Below, piece by piece: positions 17,148 through 25,831 of a DNA stretch of 64,000 nucleotides. The translations under genes and the position numbers were made by a program. The notes under the pieces are model-generated. The model ran no database searches. It was not told the DNA's origin and saw only the letters and a list, made by a program, of their open reading frames with translations. Source of the DNA: Pseudomonadota bacterium. Lineage in GTDB: Bacteria > Pseudomonadota > Alphaproteobacteria > Rhizobiales > Rhizobiaceae. Within the stretch, counting starts at the first letter, position 1; each line of letters begins with the position of its first letter. Where the stretch lies: contig JAEWPB010000177.1 in the NCBI GenBank assembly GCA_023399465.1, positions 1 through 64,000 on the forward strand. The letters are read 5' to 3'.

Positions 17148-18338
17148 ATGTCTCGCCCGCTTGCCCGCCGCATCGCCCTTGCGATGTGCTTCACGTCCTT
17201 TCTCGCAACCTCTGCCGCCGCCCAGAGCTGCGGCGGCGATCTTGCGACCTTCCTCGAAGGCGTGAAGCAGGAAGCGGTGGCGGCCGGCGTCTCGCCCGAG
17301 GCCGTGGATCGCACCCTTGCCGGCGCCCAGATCAACGAGAAGGTACTCAGCCGCGACCGCGCCCAGGGCGTGTTCCGCCAGACCTTCCTCGAATTCTCGC
17401 AGCGCACCGTCAGCCAGGCACGCCTGGATATCGGCCGGCAGAAGATGAAGCAGTACGCCGACGTCTTCCAGCGCGCCGAGGAGGAATTCGGGGTGCCCGC
17501 CGGCGTGATCACCGCCTTCTGGGCGATGGAAACCGATTTCGGCGCCGTGCAAGGCGACTTCAATACCCGCGACGCGCTGGTGACGCTGGCGCATGACTGC
17601 CGGCGGCCTGAACTGTTCCGTCCCCAGTTGATCGCCTTGACCCAGTTGGTCGAGCACGCCGACTTCGATCCGGCGACCGGCACCGGCGCCTGGGCCGGCG
17701 AGATCGGCCAGGTGCAGATGCTGCCCAAGGACATCATCGCCTATGGCGTCGACGGCGACGGCGACGGCCACGTTCGCCTGAAGGACAGCGCCCCCGATGC
17801 GATCCTGACGGCGGCGAAGTTCATCCAGAGCCTCGGCTTCCGCAAGGGCGAGCCGTGGATCCAGGAAGTCACCCTCCCCGACAACCTGCCTTGGGAAAAG
17901 ACCGGCCTTGGCGGCACGCTGCGCGCCGGCGACTGGTTCGCCGAGGGCGTACAGCCCCGCGACGGCAACACCGCCTTCGCCAACCTGCCGGCGGCGCTCA
18001 TCCTGCCGCAGGGGCGCAAGGGCACGGCCTTCCTCACCTACCCCAATTTCGGCGTCTACCTCGAGTGGAACAAGTCCTTCATCTACACCACCTCGGCGGC
18101 CTATTTCGCGACGCGCCTGATGGGCGCCGAGACCTACCTGAAGGGTCAGCCGGAAGCCGGCCTTGACGATACGGCAATGCGCGACCTGCAGACGAAGCTG
18201 CAAGCCCTCGGCCACGACGTCGGCAAGATCGACGGCATTCTCGGCGCGGGCACCCGCGTTGCCATCCAGAAGGAGCAGCAGCGCCTCGGCATGCCGGCGG
18301 ACGGCTGGGCGACCCCGCAACTGCTGAACGCCCTCTGA
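17148..18338 (+). CDS. MltB-like lytic murein transglycosylase with PG-binding domain
   Basis: Periplasmic lytic transglycosylase family 3 (SLT_2) enzyme, 396 residues. ATG 17148 begins a signal peptide (MSRPLARRIALAMC...) ending near SAAAQS; the in-frame ATG at 17100 lacks a better site. The catalytic Glu is in ITAFWAMETDFGAVQG. AGEIGQVQMLPKDIIAYGVDGDGDG and LTYPNFGVYLEWN are family-typical. The last ~60 residues form a PG_binding_1 domain (TKLQALGHDVGKIDGILGAG). A good rho-independent terminator follows at 18371. Confidence 0.92.
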   Translation: MSRPLARRIALAMCFTSFLATSAAAQSCGGDLATFLEGVKQEAVAAGVSPEAVDRTLAGAQINEKVLSRDRAQGVFRQTFLEFSQRTVSQARLDIGRQKMKQYADVFQRAEEEFGVPAGVITAFWAMETDFGAVQGDFNTRDALVTLAHDCRRPELFRPQLIALTQLVEHADFDPATGTGAWAGEIGQVQMLPKDIIAYGVDGDGDGHVRLKDSAPDAILTAAKFIQSLGFRKGEPWIQEVTLPDNLPWEKTGLGGTLRAGDWFAEGVQPRDGNTAFANLPAALILPQGRKGTAFLTYPNFGVYLEWNKSFIYTTSAAYFATRLMGAETYLKGQPEAGLDDTAMRDLQTKLQALGHDVGKIDGILGAGTRVAIQKEQQRLGMPADGWATPQLLNAL

Positions 18339-18370
18339 TCGGCGCAAACAGGCATAGCCCAAAAACAAGG

Positions 18371-18408
18371 AACCGCAGTCGCCCGCCCGGCGTCTGCGGT
18401 TTTTCTTT
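18371..18408 (+). terminator. Rho-independent terminator after the MltB-like gene
   Basis: AACCGCAG (18371-18378) pairs with CTGCGGTT (18394-18401), with a TTTCTTT tract following. It lies 33 bp past the stop codon. Confidence 0.8.
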
Positions 18409-18609
18409 GCCTGCATGCGCCGCAAAATCACCCTGATTCCACAGCTGTGCCGATTTCGGATGCCGGCCCGTCCCCGCTCACCGATGAGAAATCGCAAACG
18501 TCTGGTTTAAAAGAGAAAGTTCCGGCCCATCTTCCGATTGTACCGGCGGTGGCGGAGTTGCCCCCGCGTTAACCGACTGTTAATTTGCGAAAATAATTTG
18601 TGAACATTT

Positions 18610-18635
18610 TTAAGTTATGTTTTTCAATAACTTAA
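18610..18635. promoter_or_regulatory. AT-rich inverted repeat upstream of the small membrane-peptide gene
   Basis: Perfect 9-bp arms TTAAGTTAT (18610-18618) and ATAACTTAA (18627-18635) around an 8-nt loop lie in a strikingly AT-rich patch (about 18575-18650) of an otherwise GC-rich window. It is 112 bp upstream of the 25-codon ORF. It could be an operator, a promoter-proximal hairpin or a leader RNA element. Otherwise the 18409-18746 gap holds no gene I can support. Confidence 0.45.
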
Positions 18636-18746
18636 GAAATTTTCCCACAGGAAAACGTCGTCTGTTCCCGCGGTGCAACACAAAATGCGCTTCCAAATGG
18701 CCGTAAGTTCGACATATCATTTAACGGTAAACACAAGGAGGCAGAC

Positions 18747-18824
18747 ATGGGACTGACTCATTCAATCAACGTCCTATTGCTCAGCGCGGCGTTTGTGTTC
18801 GTTGCTGCCATGCTGTTCATCTGA
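18747..18824 (+). CDS. 25-residue single-pass membrane peptide
   Basis: ATG 18747 follows a near-perfect ribosome-binding site (AAGGAGG, 6 bp spacing) and encodes MGLTHSINVLLLSAAFVFVA followed by AMLFI, then TGA. Residues 8-25 form one hydrophobic helix and the first seven are polar, so a small inner-membrane peptide is likely. It has its own intergenic space: upstream AT-rich dyad, downstream stem-loop (18896-18934) shared with metF. No function can be assigned. Small single-helix proteins of this kind often modulate transporters or sensor kinases, but that is general knowledge rather than evidence here. Confidence 0.7.
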   Translation: MGLTHSINVLLLSAAFVFVAAMLFI

Positions 18825-18895
18825 ACGGCCGACAGTGGAAGTCCAGGGCGGTCGGAAGGACTTTAAGACCGCTTGACCCTTAAGTCGTAGACAAG

Positions 18896-18934
18896 AACAG
18901 GCGCAGGACACCGGAAGGTGGCTGCGCCTGTTTT
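18896..18934. terminator. Bidirectional terminator between small peptide gene and metF
   Basis: AACAGGCGCAG (18896-18906) pairs with CTGCGCCTGTT (18922-18932), an 11-bp stem with a T-run on the plus side (TTTTCTC) and a weaker T-rich tail on the minus side. It ends metF on the minus strand and the small ORF on the plus strand. Confidence 0.8.
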
Positions 18935-18950
18935 CTCGAGAAGTTTGCGT

Positions 18951-19859
18951 TCAGGCAGCTGCGCCGGCAAGGGCCTTGCGGCTGCGCTCCAGTCCCAGCC
19001 GCTCCAGTACGGCCGAGGTCAGTGGCGACCGGTTCATCGTGTAGATGTGGAATTCGCTGATGCCGAGCCGGACCAGATCGGCGATCTGCCCGGCGGCGAT
19101 TTCGGCCGCAACGCGGGCGCGCTCGGCAGGCTTGTCCTCGGTACCGGCGAAACGCTCGTCGAGCCATGACGGCACCGATGAGCCGCAGGCGCCGGCAAAG
19201 CGCTTCAGCTGTGTCAGGTTCTGGATGGGCATGATGCCCGGGACGATCGGAATGTTGATGCCGGCCGCCCTCACCCGCTCGAGATAGCGCGCGAAGACGT
19301 CATTGTCGAAGAAGAACTGGGTCAGGGCCCGATCGGCACCGTTGTCAACCTTACGCTTCAGCATGTCGATATCGGCGTCCACGTCCCGGCTCTCCGGATG
19401 CTTTTCCGGATAGGCCGATACGGATATCTCGAAATCGGCGATGCCCTTCAGTGCGCCGGCAAGTTCCGCGGCATTGGCATATCCGCCGGGGAACGGCTGG
19501 TAGGAAGCGCCCACGCCTTCCGACGGATCCCCGCGCAGGGCAACGAAGTGGGTCACCCCGATCGCACGGAACTCCTCGACGACAGCATGCACCTCCTCGC
19601 GGGTCGCCCCAACGCAGGTCAGGTGCGAGGCCGTCTTCAGCGGCGTATCGCCGAGCAGACGGCGCACGGTCGAAAGCGTCGGCGCCTTGGTCGAACCGCC
19701 CGCACCATAGGTGACCGAAACGAATTCCGGATTCCAGTCGATAAGATCCGCCACGGTTGCCCACAGCTGAGCCTCCATCTCTTCGGCCTTCGGGGGAAAG
19801 AACTCGAAGGAAATTCGAAGTTCGGCGCGCTCGGCAGCGCTCAGCGGGGCAAAGGTCAT
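18951..19859 (-). CDS. metF: 5,10-methylenetetrahydrofolate reductase MetF
   Basis: FAD enzyme that reduces 5,10-methylene-THF to 5-methyl-THF for methionine synthase; 302 residues, TIM barrel. ATG 19859 (MTFAPLSAAE) lies 1 nt after the stop of the regulator gene, so the two are one transcript; the in-frame extension to 19931 is inside that gene. Conserved pieces are ISFEFFPPKAEEME, EFVSVTYGAGGST, HLTCVG, VALRGDP, TQFFFDND and PGIMPIQN. The methionine synthase gene metH is at the right end of the window, far away. Confidence 0.95.
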   Translation of the reverse strand: MTFAPLSAAERAELRISFEFFPPKAEEMEAQLWATVADLIDWNPEFVSVTYGAGGSTKAPTLSTVRRLLGDTPLKTASHLTCVGATREEVHAVVEEFRAIGVTHFVALRGDPSEGVGASYQPFPGGYANAAELAGALKGIADFEISVSAYPEKHPESRDVDADIDMLKRKVDNGADRALTQFFFDNDVFARYLERVRAAGINIPIVPGIMPIQNLTQLKRFAGACGSSVPSWLDERFAGTEDKPAERARVAAEIAAGQIADLVRLGISEFHIYTMNRSPLTSAVLERLGLERSRKALAGAAA

Positions 19860-19860
19860 T

Positions 19861-20877
19861 TCAGTTCTCCAGGATCGCCAGAGCCTCGGGGCCGTTCCCC
19901 GTCGCATTCTCGGATCGTTGATTACGTGCAAGCCAGATCGTCACGGTCAGGGCATCACCTTCCTTGCTGGAAGCAAGATCCCTGGTGCCTTCGACTGTAA
20001 GGCCGGATTTCTTCAGCCACTCGGCCATCGTCTGGCGGGAAAAGCCGAGACGCACATGGGCATGTTCATCGCGCAGGTGCTCGAGCGTATGTGGCGCCAG
20101 ATCGACGATCACCAGGCGACCACCGGGCGTCAGCATGCGCGCCGCTTCGGAGATCGCCAGTTCCGGCTGATCGAGGAAGTGCAGCACCTGATGGATGGTC
20201 ACCAGATCGAAATCATGGCTGTCGAGCGGAAGATTGAATATGTCGCCATGGCGGACGGTCGCCTTGGTGATGCCGGCCTTGTCGAGATTGGCGCGGGCAA
20301 CCGAGAGCATGTCGCGGCTGGCATCGACACCGAGCGCGCGGCGATAGACGCCTTCGAGCAATTGCAGGATGCGCCCCGTTCCGGTGCCGAGATCGAGAAG
20401 ACCATCAACCGGCTCGCTGCCGACAAGATCGACAATCGCCGCTTCGACGTCGCTATCGCTGACCTGCAGGCGGCGCATGACGTCCCAATCGGCGGCATTG
20501 CGGCTGAAATATTCCTGTGCCCGCTCGGCGCGCACCTGCTTGACCGTCGCCAGACGCTCGCTGTCGCGCAGCAGGACTGCATCGTTCTCCGACATCGACT
20601 TGAGCAGCGTCCGCACCAGCGCCACTGCCTTGCCATCCTGTTTCAGCCGGAAATAGGCCCAAGCCCCTTCCTGATAGCGATCGATCAGGTCCGCTTCGGT
20701 GAGGAGTTTGAGGTGACGGGAAATCCGCGGCTGCGATTGGCCGAGAATTTCGGTAAGATCGGTCACGGTCAGGTCGCCGGCCGCCAGCAGGGCCAGTAGT
20801 CGCAATCGCGTCGGCTCGCCTGCCGCCTTCAGGACGTCAACCAGACCATCGAGACCGATTTTCACCAAGTTCGCCAT
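19861..20877 (-). CDS. ArsR-family regulator fused to a SAM-methyltransferase domain (SahR/SamR-like)
   Basis: 338 residues: an N-terminal ArsR winged helix (about 1-95; ISRHLKLLTEADLI is the recognition region) joined to a class I methyltransferase-fold domain (about 150-330; motif I LLDLGTGTGRIL, then LGVDASRDML and LVTIHQVLHFL). Proteins with this architecture next to metF or ahcY are known methionine-cycle repressors that sense S-adenosyl-homocysteine or SAM. ATG 20877 (MANLVKIGLDGL) is preferred over 20892. A dyad (20896-20911) lies just upstream. Whether the methyltransferase domain is still catalytic or only binds ligand cannot be told. Confidence 0.85.
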   Translation of the reverse strand: MANLVKIGLDGLVDVLKAAGEPTRLRLLALLAAGDLTVTDLTEILGQSQPRISRHLKLLTEADLIDRYQEGAWAYFRLKQDGKAVALVRTLLKSMSENDAVLLRDSERLATVKQVRAERAQEYFSRNAADWDVMRRLQVSDSDVEAAIVDLVGSEPVDGLLDLGTGTGRILQLLEGVYRRALGVDASRDMLSVARANLDKAGITKATVRHGDIFNLPLDSHDFDLVTIHQVLHFLDQPELAISEAARMLTPGGRLVIVDLAPHTLEHLRDEHAHVRLGFSRQTMAEWLKKSGLTVEGTRDLASSKEGDALTVTIWLARNQRSENATGNGPEALAILEN

Positions 20878-20895
20878 AAGACACCCAATCAAGAT

Positions 20896-20911
20896 ATAAA
20901 GATATGTTTAT
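20896..20911. promoter_or_regulatory. Candidate SahR/SamR operator upstream of the regulator-metF operon
   Basis: ATAAAGATATGTTTAT is a near-palindrome (ATAAA / TTTAT arms around GATATG), 19 bp before the regulator start. The style (AT-rich ATAAA...TTTAT) resembles, as I recall it, the operator of this regulator family, so autoregulation with metF is inferred. The remainder of the 20878-21138 gap has no gene. Confidence 0.55.
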
Positions 20912-21138
20912 GTGATTTGGCGTGGTGGCGCAAGCGGGAAATCGCGTGCCGCAAGTTGTCCACCGGGAAAGGGAAAAGCGGCCCCATTGGGCGGCCCCTT
21001 TAGTACCTGTCTCCAGAGATGGGTCAGCGTCATGATCTCGGCGAGACCTGCGCCGTGTATCGTTTGACGCGCTAAACGCCCTCACCGACCGCGATCGCGA
21101 CGACCATGATATGGCCGACACGCCTGACAGCACGAAAA

Positions 21139-21163
21139 ATCCCGCCGGCGAAACCGGCGGGAT
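21139..21163 (-). terminator. Rho-independent terminator after ettA
   Basis: ATCCCGCCGG (21139-21148) and CCGGCGGGAT (21154-21163) pair around a 5-nt loop. On the minus strand the stem is followed by TTTTTCG. It lies 40 bp past the ettA stop. Confidence 0.85.
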
Positions 21164-21203
21164 CCAATCGAAATCCAGGTTGTGAGGGCTGATCGCGAAT
21201 GGA

Positions 21204-22853
21204 TCAGCGCGTCAGGCGCTTGTAGGACATGCGGCTCGGGTTGAGGGCATCCGGGCCGAGACGACGCACTTTGTCCTTTTCGTAGTCCTCGAAGTTGCCT
21301 TCGAACCATTCGACATGACCGTCACCTTCATAGGCGAGGATGTGCGTGGCCAGACGGTCGAGGAACATCCGGTCGTGCGAGATGATGACGGCGCAACCAG
21401 CAAAGTTTTCCAGCGCGTCTTCCAAAGCACCCAGCGTTTCCGTGTCGAGGTCGTTGGTCGGTTCGTCGAGCAGGAGGACGTTATGGCCGCCCTTCAGCAT
21501 CTTGGCGAGGTGCACGCGGTTGCGCTGGCCACCCGAAAGGTTGCCGACCTTCTGCTGCTGGTCGCCGCCCTTGAAGTTGAAGGCGCCGCAATAGGCGCGC
21601 GAGTTCATTTCGAACTTGCCGAGCTTCAGGATGTCGTTGCCCTCGGAGATTTCCTCCCAGACGGTCTTGTTGGCGGCAAGCGAGTCGCGGCTCTGGTCCA
21701 CATAGCCCAAATCAACGGTGTCGCCGATGGTGATCGTACCGGAATCGGGCGTCTCCTGACCGGTGATCATGCGGAACAGCGTCGTCTTGCCGGCGCCGTT
21801 CGGGCCGATGATGCCGACGATGCCGCCCGGCGGCAGCTTGAAGGAGAGGTTCTCGATGAGAACGCGATCGCCGAAGGACTTGGTAACGTTCTCGGCTTCG
21901 ATGACCACGCGGCCCAGACGCTCACCGATCGGGATCGCGATCTGTGTATCCGACGGACGGCGTTCGGCGGCGGAATCAACCAGTTCATTATAGGCGTTGA
22001 TACGGGCCTTGGACTTCGCCTGACGCGCCTTGGGGGAGGATGCGATCCACTCCTGCTCGCGCGAAATCGCCTTCTGGCGGCTGGCTTCCTCGCTGCGCTC
22101 CTGCTGCATGCGCTTGGCCTTGGCCTGAAGGTAGGCGGAGTAATTGCCCTCGTACGGAATGCCGCGACCGCGGTCGAGCTCGAGAATCCAGCCCGTCACA
22201 TTGTCGAGGAAGTAGCGGTCGTGGGTGACCATCAGGATGGCGCCCGGATACTCGCGCAGGTGCTTTTCGAGCCAGGCGATGGTCTCGGCATCGAGGTGGT
22301 TGGTCGGTTCGTCGAGCAGCAGCAGGTCGGGCTGGCGCAGCAGAAGCTGGCAGAGCGCAATGCGGCGCTTTTCACCGCCCGAAAGGCTGGTGACGCTGGC
22401 GTCGCCCGGCGGGCAGCGCAGCGCGTCCATGGCCATCTCGACCTGATTTTCGAGGTCCCAGAGGTTCTGGCTGTCGATGATGTCCTGAAGCTTCGCGCCC
22501 TCGTCCGCCGTCTCGTCGGAATAGTTCATCATCAGTTCGTTGTAACGGTCGACGATCGCCTTCTTGTGGGCAACGCCTTCCATCACGTTCTCGAACACGG
22601 TCTTGCTCGGATCGAGCTGCGGCTCCTGCGCGAGGTAGCCGAGGGTGGCGCCGTCGGCGAGCCATGCTTCGCCGGTCCACTCCTTGTCGAGGCCGGCCAT
22701 GATCTTCAGGACGGTGGACTTACCGGCGCCGTTCGGGCCGAGGATACCGATCTTGGCGTCCGGGTTGAACGACAGATGGATGTTCTCGAGGATCTTCTTG
22801 TTGCCGTAGGACTTGTTCAGTCCGGCCATATGGTAGATGAATTGACGTGCCAT
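21204..22853 (-). CDS. ettA: ABC-F protein EttA (energy-dependent translational throttle)
   Basis: Soluble ABC-F ATPase of 549 residues that binds the ribosomal E site and gates the first elongation step according to ATP/ADP. It has two ABC cassettes with Walker A GPNGAGKST (about 39-47) and GPNGAGKTT, signatures LSGGEKRR and LSGGQRNR, and Walker B LLLLDEPTNHLD and VLLLDEPTNDLD. The linker between them is the charged P-site tRNA-interacting motif (ending about residue 330). The EttA start MARQFIYHMAGLNKSYG matches the family. It is monocistronic with its own terminator. Confidence 0.95.
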   Translation of the reverse strand: MARQFIYHMAGLNKSYGNKKILENIHLSFNPDAKIGILGPNGAGKSTVLKIMAGLDKEWTGEAWLADGATLGYLAQEPQLDPSKTVFENVMEGVAHKKAIVDRYNELMMNYSDETADEGAKLQDIIDSQNLWDLENQVEMAMDALRCPPGDASVTSLSGGEKRRIALCQLLLRQPDLLLLDEPTNHLDAETIAWLEKHLREYPGAILMVTHDRYFLDNVTGWILELDRGRGIPYEGNYSAYLQAKAKRMQQERSEEASRQKAISREQEWIASSPKARQAKSKARINAYNELVDSAAERRPSDTQIAIPIGERLGRVVIEAENVTKSFGDRVLIENLSFKLPPGGIVGIIGPNGAGKTTLFRMITGQETPDSGTITIGDTVDLGYVDQSRDSLAANKTVWEEISEGNDILKLGKFEMNSRAYCGAFNFKGGDQQQKVGNLSGGQRNRVHLAKMLKGGHNVLLLDEPTNDLDTETLGALEDALENFAGCAVIISHDRMFLDRLATHILAYEGDGHVEWFEGNFEDYEKDKVRRLGPDALNPSRMSYKRLTR

Positions 22854-22989
22854 AGATGACTTGCTCCGCAGCGGGAAAATGGGATTTTGCCGCTATGTAG
22901 GCGAATTGCGCCTCAGGGGCAATGATGAAACCTGAGAACACCCGGTTTTGCCGCAGCCCATACGGGCGCGGCACCGCCACAACTTCAGG

Positions 22990-24795
22990 CTATTGAAGCC
23001 GGTCGTGGTCTATCCGGAAGAGCTGCAGATTGGTGGGCAACGGCGGCGCGATGCGGACGAGACCGGGCCACTCCCCACCGTTTGCCAGCGCCGCATAGAG
23101 GGGCGCCTCTTCGGCCACCACCTGCAGCGGGAAGCGGCAAACGGCAACGTGGTCGAACGGCGCCAGCGCTTCGCGCCGGACGTTTGGATCGCTGGAGGTG
23201 AATGCCAGCAAGGTTCGGCGCAACCCCGGTGAAGCGCGGTGGAAGGGGATGCCGGCCACCGAAATACCGTCAACGCCCTTCCCGGCGATTTCCACGGCAA
23301 GCGCATAAGGGGCCACCAGTCTGCCCGGCGCGGCAAGCGCCAAAGCTCCGAAATCCTGTTCCCTGCAGGTGTCGAAAGCCATGAATGCCACGGCATCGAA
23401 GTACTGCGCACGGGCGGGTGCGGCCTGATGGATCGCGGCGACCATGGCGGCCAGCAGCAGCACTGCCGTCGCCGGGGCCCGATATCCCTTCCACGGACCG
23501 GCCGAAGGCAGTTTCACCGATTGCAGCCAGTACACGGCCATCGGCAGCAATACCGGGACGAATGCGGCGGGAAACCGGTTGAAGCGTATCTGCAGAACCG
23601 CCGTTGCAAGCGCAGCGACCGCCACGAGGTAGACGACCAGAGCGCCGGGATTTCCGGTGCGGAAGCGTTCGACCAGCGAGGGAGCGGCGACTATCGCGAC
23701 GACAAGCCAGGCAAGGTGCAGCAGGATCACCGGCCAATTGCCGTCCGAAAAGAAGCGCAGGATGCTCTGCTCCTGATGGACCCTGTTCAGCCACAGTTCC
23801 CGGGAAAGCGGATCGATCATGTGATACGGGCCGGCAAGGCATTCGGAAAAGCCGATCGCCAGTCCCGCGCAAATCGTGGCCCCTGCCGCGGCGAGGAAAA
23901 CCATTTTCCGGATCGGTGAAGCCGTATCCGCCATTGCCGTAGCGATCGCGGCGACAGCGAGCGGCAAGACGGTCAGGAGCAGTATGAAAGGTGCCGAATA
24001 GGCATCGCATTGGGTGGTGATCATGGCAGTCGGACCGATCAGCGCCAATCCCAAAAGCGGCGCGGAAATGGCCGCCCCCAGCATCTGCGACACGAGCACG
24101 TCGCGTGCATTCCGGCGTCCCAGAACCCACATGAATATTGTGGATGCAAAGGCTACCGCGACGAAAGGCATGCACTCGAGCCCGACCGCGACGGAAGCCG
24201 TCCCGGCGACGCCCGATAGCCATCCCCCCAATCTCGTCCATGCCGATGCCCCCCAGAGCATTGCCATGATCAGGATGATCTGGACGTTGTGGTGATCGAT
24301 GCGCCCCGGCGAGAAGTCGATGATCGCCTTGAACATCAGCAGGACGATTACCACAGCGGTAATCGGACGTATTGCGGCCGGATCCCCGCCGGCAAGATTG
24401 CGCACGACTCCGGCACAGATGACGCAGTAGATGCCCAGCATGGCCAAGGGCCAGGCCGCAAAGGCGAACTGCAGCGCATCCTCCGACCTTAAGACCGGCG
24501 TCAGAAGAATGGTGATCGCGGCATATGGCAGGTCGACAAGCCGCGACCAGGGGGAAACATAGACTTCCGGCATCTGGATCATCGGCAGCGACAGATCGAA
24601 CCACAGCCCCGTCTCGAGCAGATGGCGGATCTGGACCGCCCGCAACTTGGCATCCACGTCGTGATAGTTGTCGATACCGTCCCAGAGGTCGAGAAGCACG
24701 ATTGCGAGCGCCACCACAAGGAATGTGGCCGATATGCCGATGAGGCTTGCGGAGCCGGGCGAGCGGGAAGCGAGCGTGTCAGATCTGTCTTCCAT
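22990..24795 (-). CDS. Polytopic GT-C-type membrane glycosyltransferase-like protein
   Basis: 601 residues with about eleven hydrophobic helices and a soluble C-terminal domain (~150 residues). The first periplasmic loop carries DGIDNYHDVDAKLRAVQI and WSRLVDLPYA, and a later loop carries PGRIDHHNVQ. An acidic DxD-like loop plus a second His/Asp loop is the layout of GT-C enzymes such as oligosaccharyltransferase STT3/PglB and ArnT. The catalytic role is inferred from this layout, and donor and acceptor are unknown. It is not in a polysaccharide cluster. It stands alone between ettA and the RNase T2 gene. Confidence 0.6.
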   Translation of the reverse strand: MEDRSDTLASRSPGSASLIGISATFLVVALAIVLLDLWDGIDNYHDVDAKLRAVQIRHLLETGLWFDLSLPMIQMPEVYVSPWSRLVDLPYAAITILLTPVLRSEDALQFAFAAWPLAMLGIYCVICAGVVRNLAGGDPAAIRPITAVVIVLLMFKAIIDFSPGRIDHHNVQIILIMAMLWGASAWTRLGGWLSGVAGTASVAVGLECMPFVAVAFASTIFMWVLGRRNARDVLVSQMLGAAISAPLLGLALIGPTAMITTQCDAYSAPFILLLTVLPLAVAAIATAMADTASPIRKMVFLAAAGATICAGLAIGFSECLAGPYHMIDPLSRELWLNRVHQEQSILRFFSDGNWPVILLHLAWLVVAIVAAPSLVERFRTGNPGALVVYLVAVAALATAVLQIRFNRFPAAFVPVLLPMAVYWLQSVKLPSAGPWKGYRAPATAVLLLAAMVAAIHQAAPARAQYFDAVAFMAFDTCREQDFGALALAAPGRLVAPYALAVEIAGKGVDGISVAGIPFHRASPGLRRTLLAFTSSDPNVRREALAPFDHVAVCRFPLQVVAEEAPLYAALANGGEWPGLVRIAPPLPTNLQLFRIDHDRLQ

Positions 24796-24886
24796 GCACT
24801 CGTCCTGCCCCCAGTTCCCGCGTTTCGCGGATTTTTACCTTGGCGCAATCATATGGTGTATTTTTTAATAATTGGTCAGCAGAACG

Positions 24887-25650
24887 TTACTGCAGCCCGA
24901 CCGGGTCGACGATAGCACTCGGACAACCGAAGCTGGTTCGGCCGGCCCTGGCCATCGCTCCCGCGAGACTGCCGGCGTCGCCGTTCGCGGCGGTCACCTC
25001 GCCTGACAGGCCGATCGTCAGCTCGGTGATGATGCGGCGATCGCCGTCGCGCTTGCACTGCATCTTCACCCAATCGCCGGCGCCCTTGCCGAAACTCTTG
25101 TCGAAGGCCCGGCGGATGGACGCCTCGTCAAGTTCGCGGCCGACATTGCCGGCAAAAAGTGCGCGTACCTCCGAGGCGTTGAGTTCGGCCAGAAGCCGGG
25201 TCGACAACAGGTAATACTCCCCGGCGGTCAGTCCTGAGCAGGTGCCGTGCTTGATCCATTCGTGGCGATCGAGCCCGGACTGCACGCCGGGCATGGCAAG
25301 GGCAAGCTCGGCCTTCACCTCAGGCGGCAGCGCCACTTCGGCAGATCCCGCCAGCGGCCCTTGGTGTCCACGGCCTTTAGCCTTTCATCGACGCCGCAAT
25401 AGCTCTTGCGCACCGACCAGAGCCCATGCAGCGAAAAATGGCTGGCGTCGCGCCGAGCCTGCGTCTGGCTTGTGCATTCCGGCCGTTTCGGCCGCGTTTC
25501 GCAGAAGGCAGGCTGCCAGCTGACCGCAAGGATCATCCGGGTTCCGCCACCCCGATCCGGCATTTCCTCCGCCTGCACCGCAGAGGTCGAGGCAAAAAGC
25601 GCAACCGCAGCGGCCGCATTCCAGAGCAGTTTAGCGAACCGGACGTTCAT
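24887..25650 (-). pseudogene. Ribonuclease T2 family gene broken by a one-base frameshift
   Basis: Secreted RNase T2 endonuclease, about 254 residues if repaired. The first frame (25650-25315) starts at ATG 25650 after GGGAGGCGC. It carries a signal peptide (ending ...SAVQAEE) and the first active-site motif SLHGLW. It stops prematurely after KGRWRDLPK. A second frame, open from 25336 to 24887, continues with VALPPEVKAEL and carries the second active-site motif HEWIKHGTC. Inserting one G at the AAGTGG (about 25331-25335) restores the full protein. All catalytic His/Glu/Lys residues survive, so the damage is recent or is a sequencing error. Confidence 0.75.
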
Positions 25651-25831
25651 AGCGCCTCCCGACAAGAACAAGACATGATCGCATGCATGTCTATCGGCAG
25701 CGCTTGTGCACTTCAACCGAAGCAATTCCTCTCCTCCCGCGCCGCTTACGGAGGGAGACGAAAACTCCCCATTGCCCTTTCATCCCGAATCCCCTTTGTT
25801 GCTTGCAATCCATCTGGAAAGGAAGCCACAC

